NCBI RefSeq assembly: GCF_029892095.1
Contig: NZ_JARZAE010000004.1
Location: 5,580,001-5,644,000 of the forward strand
Length of the DNA stretch: 64,000 nt
Direction: 5' to 3'
From: Kitasatospora sp. MAP12-44
GTDB taxonomy: Bacteria > Actinomycetota > Actinomycetes > Streptomycetales > Streptomycetaceae
The notes under the pieces were generated by a model. That model was given only the letters and a program-made list of their open reading frames with translations, searched no databases and was not told the DNA's origin. The position numbers and the translations under genes were made by a program. Of the stretch, positions 8,019 to 17,017 are shown piece after piece (positions within the stretch are counted from its first letter, which is position 1; each line of letters starts with the position of its first letter).

Positions 8019-9773
8019 ATGCGCAGATCTCGTACCCTCGCCCTGGCCGCGGTGGCCACCACCGCCGTCCTGGTGGTGAGCGGCTGCTCCAGCTCCAAGA
8101 CCGCGGGGCCCACCGGCTCCGGCGCCTCGGGCGCCAACGCGGCCACCACGGGCATCGTGAACGCCTCGGACCACAAGGGGGGCACGGTCACCTATGAGAT
8201 GAAGGGGACGCCGGACTCCTTCGACCCGGGCAACACGTACTACGCCTACATCTACAACTTCTCGCGGCTGTACGGGCGTCCGCTGATGACCTTCGCGCCC
8301 GGCTCCGGCCAGGCGGGCAACAAGCTGGTCCCGGACCTCGCCTCGGCGCCCGGCCAGGTCAGCGCCGACGGCCTGACCTGGACGTACCACCTGCGCGCCG
8401 GGCTGAAGTACGAGGACGGCACGCCGGTCACCTCCAAGGACGTCAAGTACGCGGTCGAGCGCAGCAACTACGCGCCGGACGTGAACTCCAACGGCCCGAC
8501 GTACTTCAACGAGCTGCTGGTCGACAACGCCTCGCCGTACCAGGGTCCCTACAAGGACAAGACCGGTGGCCTGAACTCCATCCAGACCCCGGACGACCTG
8601 ACGATCAGCTTCCACCTGAAGCAGCCGTTCGCGGACTTCGACTACCTGGTCAGCGCCCCGCAGACGGTCCCGGTGCCGCAGGCCAAGGACACCGGCGCCA
8701 CGTACGTCAACCACGTGATGTCGACCGGTTCCTACATGTTCCAGTCGTACCAGGACGGCAAGCAGCTGACCCTGGTGCCGAACCCGAACTGGAACCCGGC
8801 CACCGACCCGATCCGCAAGCAGCTCGCGGACAAGATCGTGGTCAAGATGAACATCGACCAGGCCACCGTGGACAACGACCTGCTGGCCGGCAACGCCCAG
8901 GTCGACCTGGTGGGCGGCGGCGTCGACCCGCAGACCCAGGCCAAGCTGCTGCTGGACCCGTCGTTGAAGGCGCAGACCGACAACTCCTACGGCGGTCGCC
9001 TGGTCTACATGGCGCTGAACACCAAGGTCGCGCCGCTGGACAACATCGACTGCCGCAAGGCCGTCGAGTACGCGGTCGACAAGACCTCGGTGCAGACCGC
9101 CGAGGGCGGCCCGATCCGCGGTGAGATCGCCAACACCGTGATGCCGCCGGACATCACGGGCCAGCAGGCGTTCAACCTCTACCCGTCGACCAACAACAAC
9201 GGTGACGTGGCCCAGGCCAAGGCCGAGCTGGCCAAGTGCGGTCAGCCGAACGGCTTCAAGACCACCATCATCGCCCGTAGCGAGCGCGACACCGAGGTGG
9301 CCGCGGCGACCTCGATCCAGGCGGCGCTGGCCAAGGTCGGCATCACCCTGACCATCCAGCAGTACCCGCAGGGCAAGTACTTCTCGGACTACGCCGGTGT
9401 GCCGAAGTTCGACGACAGCAACAACGTCGGAATGATCATGATGCAGTGGGGCGCCGACTGGCCGACCGGCTACGGCTTCCTGCAGCAGATCGTCGACGGC
9501 CGGTCCATCAAGGACTCCGGCAACAGCAACCTGGCGCAGCTGAACGACCCGGCGATCAACAAGCTGATCGACGACGCGGGCAGCAACACCAGCATCGCGG
9601 CCCGCAACACGGACTACGCGGCGATCGACAAGCAGACCATGGCGGACGCGGCCTACGTGCCGCTCACCGACTTCAAGGTCTTCCTGTACCGCCCGAAGAA
9701 CGCCACCAACCTGCAGTCCACGGCGGCGTTCTCCGGTGAGTACGACTACCTCAACATCGGGACCACCAGCTAA
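8019..9773 (+). CDS. dppA: Peptide-binding lipoprotein of ABC importer (DppA/OppA type, SBP family 5)
   Basis: Extracellular substrate-binding lipoprotein of the importer. ATG 8019 is preferred (AAGGGG about 12 bases upstream) over an in-frame TTG at 8007. The 584 residues begin with a lipoprotein signal peptide; the lipobox VVSGC puts the lipidated Cys at about residue 23, followed by a Ser/Gly/Ala linker. The body is a family-5 solute-binding protein, with GGTVTYEMKGTPDSFDPGN near the start, an EDGTPVTSKDVKYAVER motif, and a PLTDFKVFLYRP stretch near the end. Substrate is probably short peptides; the sequence does not define specificity. Confidence 0.95.
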   Translation: MRRSRTLALAAVATTAVLVVSGCSSSKTAGPTGSGASGANAATTGIVNASDHKGGTVTYEMKGTPDSFDPGNTYYAYIYNFSRLYGRPLMTFAPGSGQAGNKLVPDLASAPGQVSADGLTWTYHLRAGLKYEDGTPVTSKDVKYAVERSNYAPDVNSNGPTYFNELLVDNASPYQGPYKDKTGGLNSIQTPDDLTISFHLKQPFADFDYLVSAPQTVPVPQAKDTGATYVNHVMSTGSYMFQSYQDGKQLTLVPNPNWNPATDPIRKQLADKIVVKMNIDQATVDNDLLAGNAQVDLVGGGVDPQTQAKLLLDPSLKAQTDNSYGGRLVYMALNTKVAPLDNIDCRKAVEYAVDKTSVQTAEGGPIRGEIANTVMPPDITGQQAFNLYPSTNNNGDVAQAKAELAKCGQPNGFKTTIIARSERDTEVAAATSIQAALAKVGITLTIQQYPQGKYFSDYAGVPKFDDSNNVGMIMMQWGADWPTGYGFLQQIVDGRSIKDSGNSNLAQLNDPAINKLIDDAGSNTSIAARNTDYAAIDKQTMADAAYVPLTDFKVFLYRPKNATNLQSTAAFSGEYDYLNIGTTS

Positions 9774-9819
9774 GAGAGCCTGGCTCCACTCCACTGAAGG
9801 CAGGTGAAGGCAGCGGGGT

Positions 9820-9864
9820 CCGCCCCGCCCGGGGGTGTCCACAAGACACCCCCGGGCGGGGCGG
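9820..9864. other. 20-bp perfect hairpin between dppA and dppB
   Basis: Bases 9820-9839 and 9845-9864 are exact inverted complements, with a five-base loop (CACAA). The stem is almost all G/C and has no T tract. It sits just after the binding-protein gene and before the GTG of the permease. In many importers such a hairpin protects or truncates mRNA so that more binding protein than permease is made. The structure is seen; that role is inferred. Confidence 0.75.
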
Positions 9865-9885
9865 GAAACCGGAAGCCGAACAACT

Positions 9886-10896
9886 GTGTTGGCCTACATC
9901 ATCCGCAGGACGTTCGCCGCCCTGGTGCTGCTACTGGTCGTCAGTGCGGTCACCTTCGGCATCTTCTTCCTGCTGCCACGCCTGGCCGGCGAGACCACCG
10001 ACCAGCTCGCGGCGCAGTACATCGGGAAGAACCCGACCCCCGACGCGATCATCGCGGTCAAGCGCAACCTGGGCTTCGACCAGCCGCTGTTCATCCAGTA
10101 CGGGCGGTTCCTGAAGACCCTGGTCGCCGGCGCGAACTACAAGTTCGGCCCTGACCCCGTGACCTGCCATGTGCCGTGCTTCGGCTACTCGTTCAAGAAC
10201 CACCTGGAGGTCTGGCCCGAGATCCGCTCGCGGATCCCGGTGACCTTCTCGCTGGCGATCGGCGCTGCGGTGCTCTGGCTGCTGTCCGGCGTCGCCACCG
10301 GTGTGGTCTCCGCGCTGCGGCCCAAGTCGTTCTTCGACCGGACCGCGATGGGCGTCGCGCTGGCCGGCGTCTCGCTGCCGATCTTCTTCACCGGCGCGCT
10401 GCTGCTGAGCCTCTTCAGCTACCAGTGGCCGATTCTCGACAACGTGCACTACGTCAACTTCACCGACAATCCGCTGATGTGGGCGCGCAATCTGATCCTG
10501 CCGTGGATCTCGCTGGCCTTCCTCTACTCCGCGCTCTACGCCCGGCTCACCCGCGCCGGGATGATGGAGACGATGAACGAGGACTACATCCGCACCGCCC
10601 GGGCCAAGGGCCTGCGCGAGCGCGACGTGGTGGTCCGGCACGGCCTGCGCTCCGCGCTCACCCCGATCCTGACCATCTTCGGCATGGACCTCGGGCTGCT
10701 GCTCGGCGGGGCGGTCATCACCGAGCAGGTCTTCTCCTTCCAGGGCATCGGCTTCTTCGCGGTCTCCGCGATCTCCGACAACGACCTGCCGAAGATCCTC
10801 GGCGTGACCCTGGTGGCTGCCTTCTTCATCGTCATCTGCAACCTCCTGGTTGACCTTCTGTACGCCGCTGTCGACCCCCGCGTGAGGCTGTCGTGA
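9886..10896 (+). CDS. dppB: Dipeptide/oligopeptide ABC transporter permease (DppB/OppB type)
   Basis: Second permease subunit. GTG 9886 opens the family N-terminus (LAYIIRRTFAALVLLLVV), with its first membrane helix immediately after; the in-frame ATG at 9835 lies inside the preceding hairpin. The 336 residues contain about six helices. The EAA loop is visible as DYIRTARAKGLRERDVVVRH, and the C-terminus has the typical LLYAAVDPRVRL. Its stop overlaps the GTG of the next gene by four bases, so translation is coupled to the ATPase. The large loop between helices 1 and 2 (residues about 35-110) is typical of B-type permeases. Confidence 0.93.
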   Translation: MLAYIIRRTFAALVLLLVVSAVTFGIFFLLPRLAGETTDQLAAQYIGKNPTPDAIIAVKRNLGFDQPLFIQYGRFLKTLVAGANYKFGPDPVTCHVPCFGYSFKNHLEVWPEIRSRIPVTFSLAIGAAVLWLLSGVATGVVSALRPKSFFDRTAMGVALAGVSLPIFFTGALLLSLFSYQWPILDNVHYVNFTDNPLMWARNLILPWISLAFLYSALYARLTRAGMMETMNEDYIRTARAKGLRERDVVVRHGLRSALTPILTIFGMDLGLLLGGAVITEQVFSFQGIGFFAVSAISDNDLPKILGVTLVAAFFIVICNLLVDLLYAAVDPRVRLS

Positions 10897-11966
10897 CCGA
10901 CCAGAACCTGATCCCCGAGCAAGCCGGGAAGCCTCGGGTGACCGACGGCGCCTTCCTGTCGGTGCGGGACCTGCGGATCCACTTCGACACCGACGACGGC
11001 CTGGTCCGCTCGGTGGACGGGGTCAGCTTCGACCTGGCGCCCGGTCGCACCCTGGGCATCGTGGGGGAGTCCGGCTCGGGCAAGTCGGTCACCTCGCTGG
11101 GCATCATGGGCCTGCACCGCTCCAAGCGGGCCAGGATCAGCGGCGAGATCTGGCTGGAGGGCGAGGAGTTGGTCTCCGCCGAGCCCGACCGGGTGCGCCA
11201 GCTGCGCGGCCGCAAGATGGCGATGATCTTCCAGGACCCGCTGACCGCGATGCACCCGTACTACAGCGTCGGCCAGCAGATCGTCGAGGCCTACCGGGTG
11301 CACCACCCCGAGGCGTCCAAGCGGGACGCCCGCAAGCGCGCGGTCGAGATGCTCGACCGGGTCGGCATCCCGCAGCCGGACCGCCGGGTGGACGACTACC
11401 CGCACCAGTTCAGCGGCGGCATGCGCCAGCGCGCGATGATCGCGATGGCCCTGGTCAACGACCCCTCGCTGCTGATCGCCGACGAGCCGACCACCGCGCT
11501 GGACGTCACCGTGCAGGCGCAGATCCTGGACCTGATCCGCGACCTCCAGCAGGAGTTCGGCTCGGCCGTCATCATCATCACCCACGACCTGGGCGTGGTG
11601 GCCGAGTTGGCCGACGACATCCTGGTCATGTACGGCGGCAAGTGCATCGAGCGCGGGCCCGCCACCACGCTCTTCGACGCCCCCGAGCACCCCTACACCT
11701 GGGGCCTGCTGGGCTCGATGCCGCGCCTGGACCGGGACCTCCAGGAGCGCCTGATCCCGGTGCGCGGCACCCCGCCCAGCCTGATCAACGTGCCCGGCGG
11801 CTGCGCCTTCCACCCGCGCTGCCCGTACGCCGAGCTGACCGGTGGACGCTCCCAGACCGACGTGCCGAAGCTGGCCGAGACCACGTCCGGGCACTTCGCC
11901 GCCTGCCACCTGCCGGCCGCCGACCGCCACCGGATCTTCGCCGACGAGATCGCGCCCCGCCTGTGA
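10893..11966 (+). CDS. dppD: Peptide ABC transporter ATP-binding protein (DppD/OppD type)
   Basis: First of two ATPases powering the importer. The 357 residues show Walker A GESGSGKS, Q-loop FQDPLTAMHP, signature SGGMRQR, Walker B LLIADEPTTALD and H-loop THDLG. The C-terminal oligopeptide/dipeptide-transporter extension contains CAFHPRCPYA, of the type that binds an iron-sulfur cluster or metal through cysteines in this family. It starts with a GTG overlapping the dppB stop and ends next to the dppF start, so the cluster is one translationally linked operon. Confidence 0.94.
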   Translation: MTDQNLIPEQAGKPRVTDGAFLSVRDLRIHFDTDDGLVRSVDGVSFDLAPGRTLGIVGESGSGKSVTSLGIMGLHRSKRARISGEIWLEGEELVSAEPDRVRQLRGRKMAMIFQDPLTAMHPYYSVGQQIVEAYRVHHPEASKRDARKRAVEMLDRVGIPQPDRRVDDYPHQFSGGMRQRAMIAMALVNDPSLLIADEPTTALDVTVQAQILDLIRDLQQEFGSAVIIITHDLGVVAELADDILVMYGGKCIERGPATTLFDAPEHPYTWGLLGSMPRLDRDLQERLIPVRGTPPSLINVPGGCAFHPRCPYAELTGGRSQTDVPKLAETTSGHFAACHLPAADRHRIFADEIAPRL

Positions 11967-11983
11967 ACACCACGGAGACTCGC

Positions 11984-13018
11984 GTGCCCCACACGGACAC
12001 CCAACCCCTGCTCCGGGTCACCGACCTGCAGCGGCACTTCCCGATCACCAAGGGCGTGCTGCGCCGCAAGAGCGGCGCCGTGCGCGCGGTCGACGGGATC
12101 TCCTTCTCGGTGCTGCCCGGCGAGACGCTCGGCGTGGTCGGCGAGTCCGGCTGCGGCAAGTCCACGATGGGCCGCCTCGTCACCCGGCTGGACGAACCCA
12201 CCGGCGGCAAGGTCGAGTTCGAGGGCACCGACATCACGCACCTGAGCACCGGCCGGATGCGGCCGCTGCGCAAGGACATCCAGATCATCTTCCAGGACCC
12301 GTACTCCTCGCTGAACCCCCGGCACACCGTGGGCACCATCGTCGGAGCGCCGTTCCGGCTGCAGAAGGTCGCCACCGAGGGCGGCGTCAAGAAGGCCGTC
12401 CAGGAGCTGCTGGAGCTGTGCGGGCTCAGCCCCGAGCACTACAACCGCTACCCGCACGAGTTCTCCGGCGGCCAGCGCCAGCGCATCGGCATCGCCCGGG
12501 CGCTGGCCCTGCGGCCGAAGATGATCGTGGCGGACGAGCCGGTCTCCGCGCTGGACGTCTCGATCCAGGCCCAGGTGGTCAACCTGCTCGACGACCTGCA
12601 GAAGGAGCTCGGCCTCACCTATCTGATCATCGCGCACGACCTCTCGGTGGTCCGGCACGTCTCGGACCGGGTGGCGGTGATGTACCTGGGCAAGATCGTC
12701 GAGATCGCCTCCCGGGACTCCCTCTACGCGGCGCCCACCCACCCGTACACGGTCGCGCTGATGTCCGCCGTCCCGGTGCCCGACCCGCGCCGCAAGGAGC
12801 AGCGGCAGAGGATCCTGCTCACCGGCGACGTCCCCTCGCCGATCAACCCGCCGAGCGGCTGCCGCTTCCGCACCCGCTGCTGGAAGGCCCAGGACATCTG
12901 CGCCAGCGAGGAACCGCAGCTGGTCGAGCTGCGCCCGGGCCACCAGAGCGCCTGCCACTTCCCGGAGAACACCGAGCCGGCCGGGAACACCGAGTCCGCC
13001 GCACCCGCAGCGGTCTGA
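11984..13018 (+). CDS. dppF: Peptide ABC transporter ATP-binding protein (DppF/OppF type)
   Basis: Second ATPase of the importer. I chose GTG 11984, which has GGAG about seven bases upstream, giving 344 residues. An earlier in-frame GTG at 11963 overlaps the dppD stop (GTGA) and is a fair alternative, adding seven residues. Visible motifs are Walker A GESGCGKS, Q-loop FQDPYSSLNPR, signature SGGQRQR, Walker B IVADEPVSALD and the H-loop histidine AHDLS. The C-terminal cysteine-containing extension (GCRFRTRCWKAQDIC) matches the peptide-transporter subfamily. It is the last gene of the dpp operon and is followed by a hairpin. Confidence 0.93.
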   Translation: MPHTDTQPLLRVTDLQRHFPITKGVLRRKSGAVRAVDGISFSVLPGETLGVVGESGCGKSTMGRLVTRLDEPTGGKVEFEGTDITHLSTGRMRPLRKDIQIIFQDPYSSLNPRHTVGTIVGAPFRLQKVATEGGVKKAVQELLELCGLSPEHYNRYPHEFSGGQRQRIGIARALALRPKMIVADEPVSALDVSIQAQVVNLLDDLQKELGLTYLIIAHDLSVVRHVSDRVAVMYLGKIVEIASRDSLYAAPTHPYTVALMSAVPVPDPRRKEQRQRILLTGDVPSPINPPSGCRFRTRCWKAQDICASEEPQLVELRPGHQSACHFPENTEPAGNTESAAPAAV

Positions 13019-13027
13019 CCTGCGGCG

Positions 13028-13065
13028 CGCCCCGACCGGTTCGAACGCCGGATTCGGTCGGGGCG
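13028..13065 (+). terminator. Hairpin terminator after dppF
   Basis: An 11-bp GC-rich stem pairs 13028-13038 with 13055-13065 (core GCCCCGACCG/CGGTCGGGGC) and a 16-base loop, ten bases beyond the dppF stop. It lacks a T run, as is common in streptomycetes. Confidence 0.6.
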
Positions 13066-13073
13066 GGCCGGGC

Positions 13074-13748
13074 ATGGACACTGGCCCGGTGACCTCGCAG
13101 ATTTTCTCGCCCGATGTGCAGCAGCCCCTCGACCTGATCGGCATCTTCGTCTTCGCCCTCTCCGGGGGCCTGCTCGCGGTGCGCAAGAACATGGACATCT
13201 TCGGCATCTGCGTGCTCGCCGAGGTCACCGCGCTGGGCGGCGGGGTGATGCGCGACCTGCTGATCGGCGCCACTCCGCCGGTCGCCTTCGCCAATCTCGG
13301 GTACTTCCTGACGCCGCTCGTCGCCGGCCTGGTGGTCTTCTTCCTGCACCCCGAGGTCGAGCGGATCAACCGCGCCGTGCAGACCCTGGACGCGCTGGGC
13401 CTGGGCCTGTTCTGCGTCACCGGCACCGCCAAGGCGCACGACTACGGCCTCGGCTCGGTGGCCTCGGTCGCGCTCGGGATGCTGACGGCGGTCGGCGGCG
13501 GCGTGATCCGCGACGTGCTGGCGGACGAGACGCCGTCGCTGCTGCGCTGGGACCGGGAGATCTACGCCGTCCCGGCGCTGGTCGGCTCCATCGTGGTGGC
13601 CTTCCTGATCGCCGCGAACCACCTCACCACGCTGACCGCGGCCTCGGCGGCGATGACCGCGTTCGTCCTGCGGATGCTGGCGCTCAGGTATGGCTGGCGC
13701 GCACCGCGTGCTTGGCACCGCAACGGTTCTCGCACCAGCGAGGAGTAG
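13074..13748 (+). CDS. TRIC/YadS-family membrane protein
   Basis: Small polytopic membrane protein of the UPF0126/TRIC-like family (bacterial homologues of trimeric intracellular cation channels). Two repeats each carry the glycine-rich kink: ALGGGVMRDLLIG near residue 55 and TAVGGGVIRDVLADETP near residue 140. These internal repeats and about seven helices are diagnostic. The start could be ATG 13074 (224 residues) or GTG 13089; neither has a clear ribosome site. The last 65 bases overlap, tail to tail, the coding region of the IclR regulator on the other strand. Cation conduction is known for some relatives and not shown here. Confidence 0.85.
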   Translation: MDTGPVTSQIFSPDVQQPLDLIGIFVFALSGGLLAVRKNMDIFGICVLAEVTALGGGVMRDLLIGATPPVAFANLGYFLTPLVAGLVVFFLHPEVERINRAVQTLDALGLGLFCVTGTAKAHDYGLGSVASVALGMLTAVGGGVIRDVLADETPSLLRWDREIYAVPALVGSIVVAFLIAANHLTTLTAASAAMTAFVLRMLALRYGWRAPRAWHRNGSRTSEE

Positions 13749-14475
13749 GCGAGCCGCCGTATGCCAGGGAGACCGCCTCGACCGTGCAGAGCAGCTCGGG
13801 CAGCAGCCGGCTCAGCTCGCCGACCGGCGCGATCCGGGCCGGAGCGGAGATCGCGCAGGCCGCGATGGCGGTGCCGTCGATGCCCTTGATCGGGGCGGCC
13901 ACGCAGTTCACCGCCTCCTCGTACTCGCCCTGGTCCAGCGCCCAGCCCTGGCGGCGCACGGCGGCGAGCTCGGCGAGCAGCTCGGCGGGCAGCTCCTGGC
14001 CGTCCAGAGCGGCCGTCAGCTGATCCTGCGACAGGTCGGCCAGCAGCACCTTGCCGACCGCCGTGGCGACCGCCGGGGCCCGCTTGCCGATCCGCGCCGC
14101 CGAGCCGGGCCGGCAGTCGCCGCCGGACGGGTAGCGGGCCTCCACCTTGTCCAGGTAGAGCACCTCGGCGCCCTCCAGGATCGCCAGGTGCACGGTGTGG
14201 CCGTAGCGCTCGTTGAGCGAGGCCAGGTAGGGCGCGGAGACCTGGCGGACGTCGATGCCCTCCAGCGCCTGCTGGGCGAGCGAGAAGAGCCGGCCGCCCA
14301 GCCGGTAGCGGTGGTCGGACTGGCGGTGCACGAAACCGTGCTCCTCCAGCGTGCGCAGCAGGCGCAGCGCCGTCGACTTGTGCACGCCGATCCGGCCCGC
14401 GGCCTGCTCCAGCGAGGCCGGGCCCTCGCCCAGCGAGGCCAGGATCGTCAGCGCCCGGTCGACGGTCTGCGACAT
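13684..14475 (-). CDS. IclR-family transcriptional regulator
   Basis: DNA-binding regulator with an N-terminal winged helix (SQTVDRALTILASLGEGP, then GVHKSTALRLLRTLEEHGFV) and a C-terminal effector domain (about residues 70-240: RQVSAPYLASLNERYGHTVH, then CAISAPARI). The 263 residues include an unusual 20-residue tail that overlaps the TRIC-like gene on the opposite strand. It is divergent from the cysteine desulfurase gene. A TTGCA-N5-TGCAA inverted repeat in the shared gap is a candidate operator. The effector is unknown. Confidence 0.9.
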   Translation of the reverse strand: MSQTVDRALTILASLGEGPASLEQAAGRIGVHKSTALRLLRTLEEHGFVHRQSDHRYRLGGRLFSLAQQALEGIDVRQVSAPYLASLNERYGHTVHLAILEGAEVLYLDKVEARYPSGGDCRPGSAARIGKRAPAVATAVGKVLLADLSQDQLTAALDGQELPAELLAELAAVRRQGWALDQGEYEEAVNCVAAPIKGIDGTAIAACAISAPARIAPVGELSRLLPELLCTVEAVSLAYGGSPTPRWCENRCGAKHAVRASHT

Positions 14476-14541
14476 GTCGCCCCCACCCCCTTCGGGAACC
14501 AGGTCCCGACCCGTCAGTGATGCAGGAGGCTAACCGGGCCG

Positions 14542-14589
14542 TTGCACCCACTGCAATGGCCAAATCGTGACCCGCTTGGCACTTACACT
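14542..14589. promoter_or_regulatory. Candidate IclR operator and cysteine desulfurase promoter
   Basis: An inverted repeat TTGCA-N5-TGCAA spans 14542-14556 in the divergent gap. A TACACT hexamer at 14584-14589 lies nine bases before the ATG of the desulfurase gene, so transcripts may be leaderless. No good -35 box was found. Both calls are by eye. Confidence 0.35.
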
Positions 14590-14598
14590 GGTTGAGCC

Positions 14599-15768
14599 AT
14601 GCCATACCTCGACCATGCGGCCACCACCCCGATGCTCCCCGAGGCGATCGCCGCGATGACGGCGCACCTCGGCGTCACGGGCAACGCCTCCTCCCTGCAC
14701 GCGGCCGGCCGCCGAGCCCGCCGGGTGATCGAGGAGTCCCGCGAGTCGCTGGCCGAGGCGCTGGGCGCCCGGCCGAGCGAGATCGTCTTCACCGGCGGCG
14801 GTACGGAATCGGACAACCTCGCGGTCAAGGGCCTGTACTGGGCCCGCCGCGACGCCGACCCGGCCCGCACCAGGGTGCTGTGCAGCCCGGTCGAGCACCA
14901 CGCGGTGCTGGACGCCGTGCACTGGCTGGCCGAGCACGAGGGCGCCCGGGTCGAGTACCTGCCGGTCGACTCCTATGGGCGGGTGCACCCCGAGGCGCTG
15001 CGCGCGGCGATCGAGAGCGACCCGGGCTCGGTCGCGCTGATCACCGTGATGTGGGCCAACAACGAGCTGGGCACCCTCCAGCCGATCATCGAACTCACGG
15101 CCGTGGCCAAGGAGTTCGGCATCCCGATGCACGCCGACGCGGTGCAGGCGCTGGGTCAGGTGCCGGTCTCCTTCGCCGCCTCCGGGCTGGACGCGCTGAC
15201 CGTCACCGGGCACAAGATCGGCGGCCCGTACGGGGTCGGCGCGCTGCTGCTGTCCCGGGCGGCCTCGCCGATCCCGCTGCTGCACGGCGGCGGCCAGGAG
15301 CGCGACGTCCGCTCCGGGACGCTGGACGTGCCCGCCGCGGCCGGCTTCGCGACGGCCGCCGTGCTCGCCGTCGAGCGCCAGCCCGAGCACGCCGTCGCGG
15401 TCGCCGCGCTGCGCGACGACCTGATCGCCCGGGTCCGCGCGAGCGTCCCCGAAGTGCTGCTCAACGGCGACCCGTCCGGCGAGGGGCGGCTTCCCGCCAA
15501 CGCGCACTTCTCCTTCCCCGGCTGCGAGGGCGACGCGCTGCTGATGCTGCTGGACGCCGCCGGGATCGAGTGCTCGACCGGCTCGGCCTGCTCGGCCGGG
15601 GTGCCGCAGCCCAGCCATGTGCTGCTGGCGATCGGCGCGGATGCGCGGGTGGCCCGCTCCTCGCTGCGCTTCTCGCTGGGCCACACCTCCAGCAAGGCGG
15701 ACGTGGACGCGCTGGCCGAGGCGATCGGCCCGGTCGTCGCCCGGGCCCGTAACGCCGGGCAGCGCTGA
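14599..15768 (+). CDS. Cysteine desulfurase (IscS/NifS family)
   Basis: PLP enzyme that converts cysteine to alanine and passes the persulfide sulfur to acceptors. The 389 residues show YLDHAATTP at the N-terminus, the PLP lysine in TGHKIGGPYG (about residue 206), and the catalytic cysteine loop CSTGSACSAG near residue 324. The order of motifs is that of class I (IscS-like) enzymes. Its neighbour 37 bases downstream is mnmA, which takes sulfur for tRNA 2-thiouridine, so this desulfurase is probably the dedicated donor. No iscU or other Fe-S assembly gene is adjacent. Confidence 0.94.
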   Translation: MPYLDHAATTPMLPEAIAAMTAHLGVTGNASSLHAAGRRARRVIEESRESLAEALGARPSEIVFTGGGTESDNLAVKGLYWARRDADPARTRVLCSPVEHHAVLDAVHWLAEHEGARVEYLPVDSYGRVHPEALRAAIESDPGSVALITVMWANNELGTLQPIIELTAVAKEFGIPMHADAVQALGQVPVSFAASGLDALTVTGHKIGGPYGVGALLLSRAASPIPLLHGGGQERDVRSGTLDVPAAAGFATAAVLAVERQPEHAVAVAALRDDLIARVRASVPEVLLNGDPSGEGRLPANAHFSFPGCEGDALLMLLDAAGIECSTGSACSAGVPQPSHVLLAIGADARVARSSLRFSLGHTSSKADVDALAEAIGPVVARARNAGQR

Positions 15769-15805
15769 GACCGGTCTCCGGGCACCCCGTACTCTGGAGG
15801 GCACT

Positions 15806-16981
15806 ATGACTGACTTTCCTGGTGCCCCGACCGGCCCGTCCACCGGCCTGCGACAGCCCGAAGGGCGGATGCGCGTTCTCGCCGCGATGTCCGGCGGCGT
15901 CGACTCCGCCGTGGCCGCCGCCCGCGCCGCCGAGGCCGGGCACGAGGTGACCGGTGTGCACCTGGCGCTGTCGTCCAACCCGCAGTCCTTCCGCACCGGC
16001 GCGCGCGGCTGCTGCACCCTGGAGGACGCCAGGGACGCCCGCCGGGCGGCGGACGTGATCGGCATCCCGTTCTACGTCTGGGACCTCGCCGAGCGCTTCC
16101 GCGAGGACGTGATCGACGACTTCGTCGCCGAGTACGCGGCCGGCCGCACCCCCAACCCCTGCCTGCGCTGCAACGAGAAGATCAAGTTCGCCGCGCTCCT
16201 CGACAAGGCGATCGCGCTGGGCTTCGACGCCGTCTGCACCGGCCACTACGCCCGGATCGTCGATCTGCCCGGCGGCGCCCGCGAGTTGCACCGCGCCGTG
16301 GACCAGGCCAAGGACCAGTCGTACGTGCTGGGCGTGCTGGACGCCGAGCAGCTGGCCCACTCGCTCTTCCCGCTCGGCGACACCGCCAAGGACGACATCC
16401 GGGTCGAGGCCGAGCGCCGGGGCCTGGCCGTGGCCAAGAAGCCGGACAGCCACGACATCTGCTTCATCGCGGACGGCGACACCCAGGGCTTCCTGGCCAA
16501 GCACCTGGGCACCGCGACCGGCGACATCGTGGACGCCGACGGCACCAAGGTCGGCGAGCACGACGGCGCGTACGGCTTCACCATCGGCCAGCGCAAGGGC
16601 CTGCGGATCGGCCACCCGGCCGCCGACGGCAAGCCGCGCTACGTGCTGGACATCTCGCCGGTGAACAACACCGTCACGGTCGGCCCGGTCGAGGGCCTGG
16701 ACGTGCTGGCGCTCACCGCGATCCGCCCGCGCTGGTGCGGCGCCGAGACCGTCACGGCGGGGGAGTACACCGCCCAGCTGCGCGCGCACGGCGAGGAGGT
16801 GCCGGTCAGCGCCGAACTGGTCGGCGAGGAGCTGCGCGTCCGGCTCGCCAAGCCGGTGCGCGGCATCGCGCCCGGGCAGGCCGTCGTGCTCTACGACGGG
16901 ACCCGGGTGGTCGGCTCGGCCACCATCGCGAGCACCGAGCGCCGCCCGGTGGCGGAGCCGGTGGCCGCGGAACTCAGCTGA
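15806..16981 (+). CDS. mnmA: tRNA-specific 2-thiouridylase MnmA
   Basis: Adenylates U34 of Lys, Glu and Gln tRNAs and replaces its 2-oxygen with sulfur. ATG 15806 has a strong TGGAGGG site six bases upstream, giving 391 residues with about 20 residues ahead of the usual start RMRVLAAMSGG. The PP-loop is SGGVDS (about residues 29-34). The catalytic cysteines are in NPCLRCNEK (about 119) and SHDICFIADGD (about 218). Sulfur is likely supplied by the desulfurase just upstream. The C-terminal beta-barrel contains the GIAPGQAVVLYDG motif. Confidence 0.96.
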   Translation: MTDFPGAPTGPSTGLRQPEGRMRVLAAMSGGVDSAVAAARAAEAGHEVTGVHLALSSNPQSFRTGARGCCTLEDARDARRAADVIGIPFYVWDLAERFREDVIDDFVAEYAAGRTPNPCLRCNEKIKFAALLDKAIALGFDAVCTGHYARIVDLPGGARELHRAVDQAKDQSYVLGVLDAEQLAHSLFPLGDTAKDDIRVEAERRGLAVAKKPDSHDICFIADGDTQGFLAKHLGTATGDIVDADGTKVGEHDGAYGFTIGQRKGLRIGHPAADGKPRYVLDISPVNNTVTVGPVEGLDVLALTAIRPRWCGAETVTAGEYTAQLRAHGEEVPVSAELVGEELRVRLAKPVRGIAPGQAVVLYDGTRVVGSATIASTERRPVAEPVAAELS

Positions 16982-17017
16982 TCGCTGCCCTTCCCTCGTG
17001 ATAGACCTTTCATCATC

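Noticed and set aside
12724..13718. Minus-strand ORFs opposite dppF and the TRIC-like gene
   Set aside because: Shadows of well-defined plus-strand genes.
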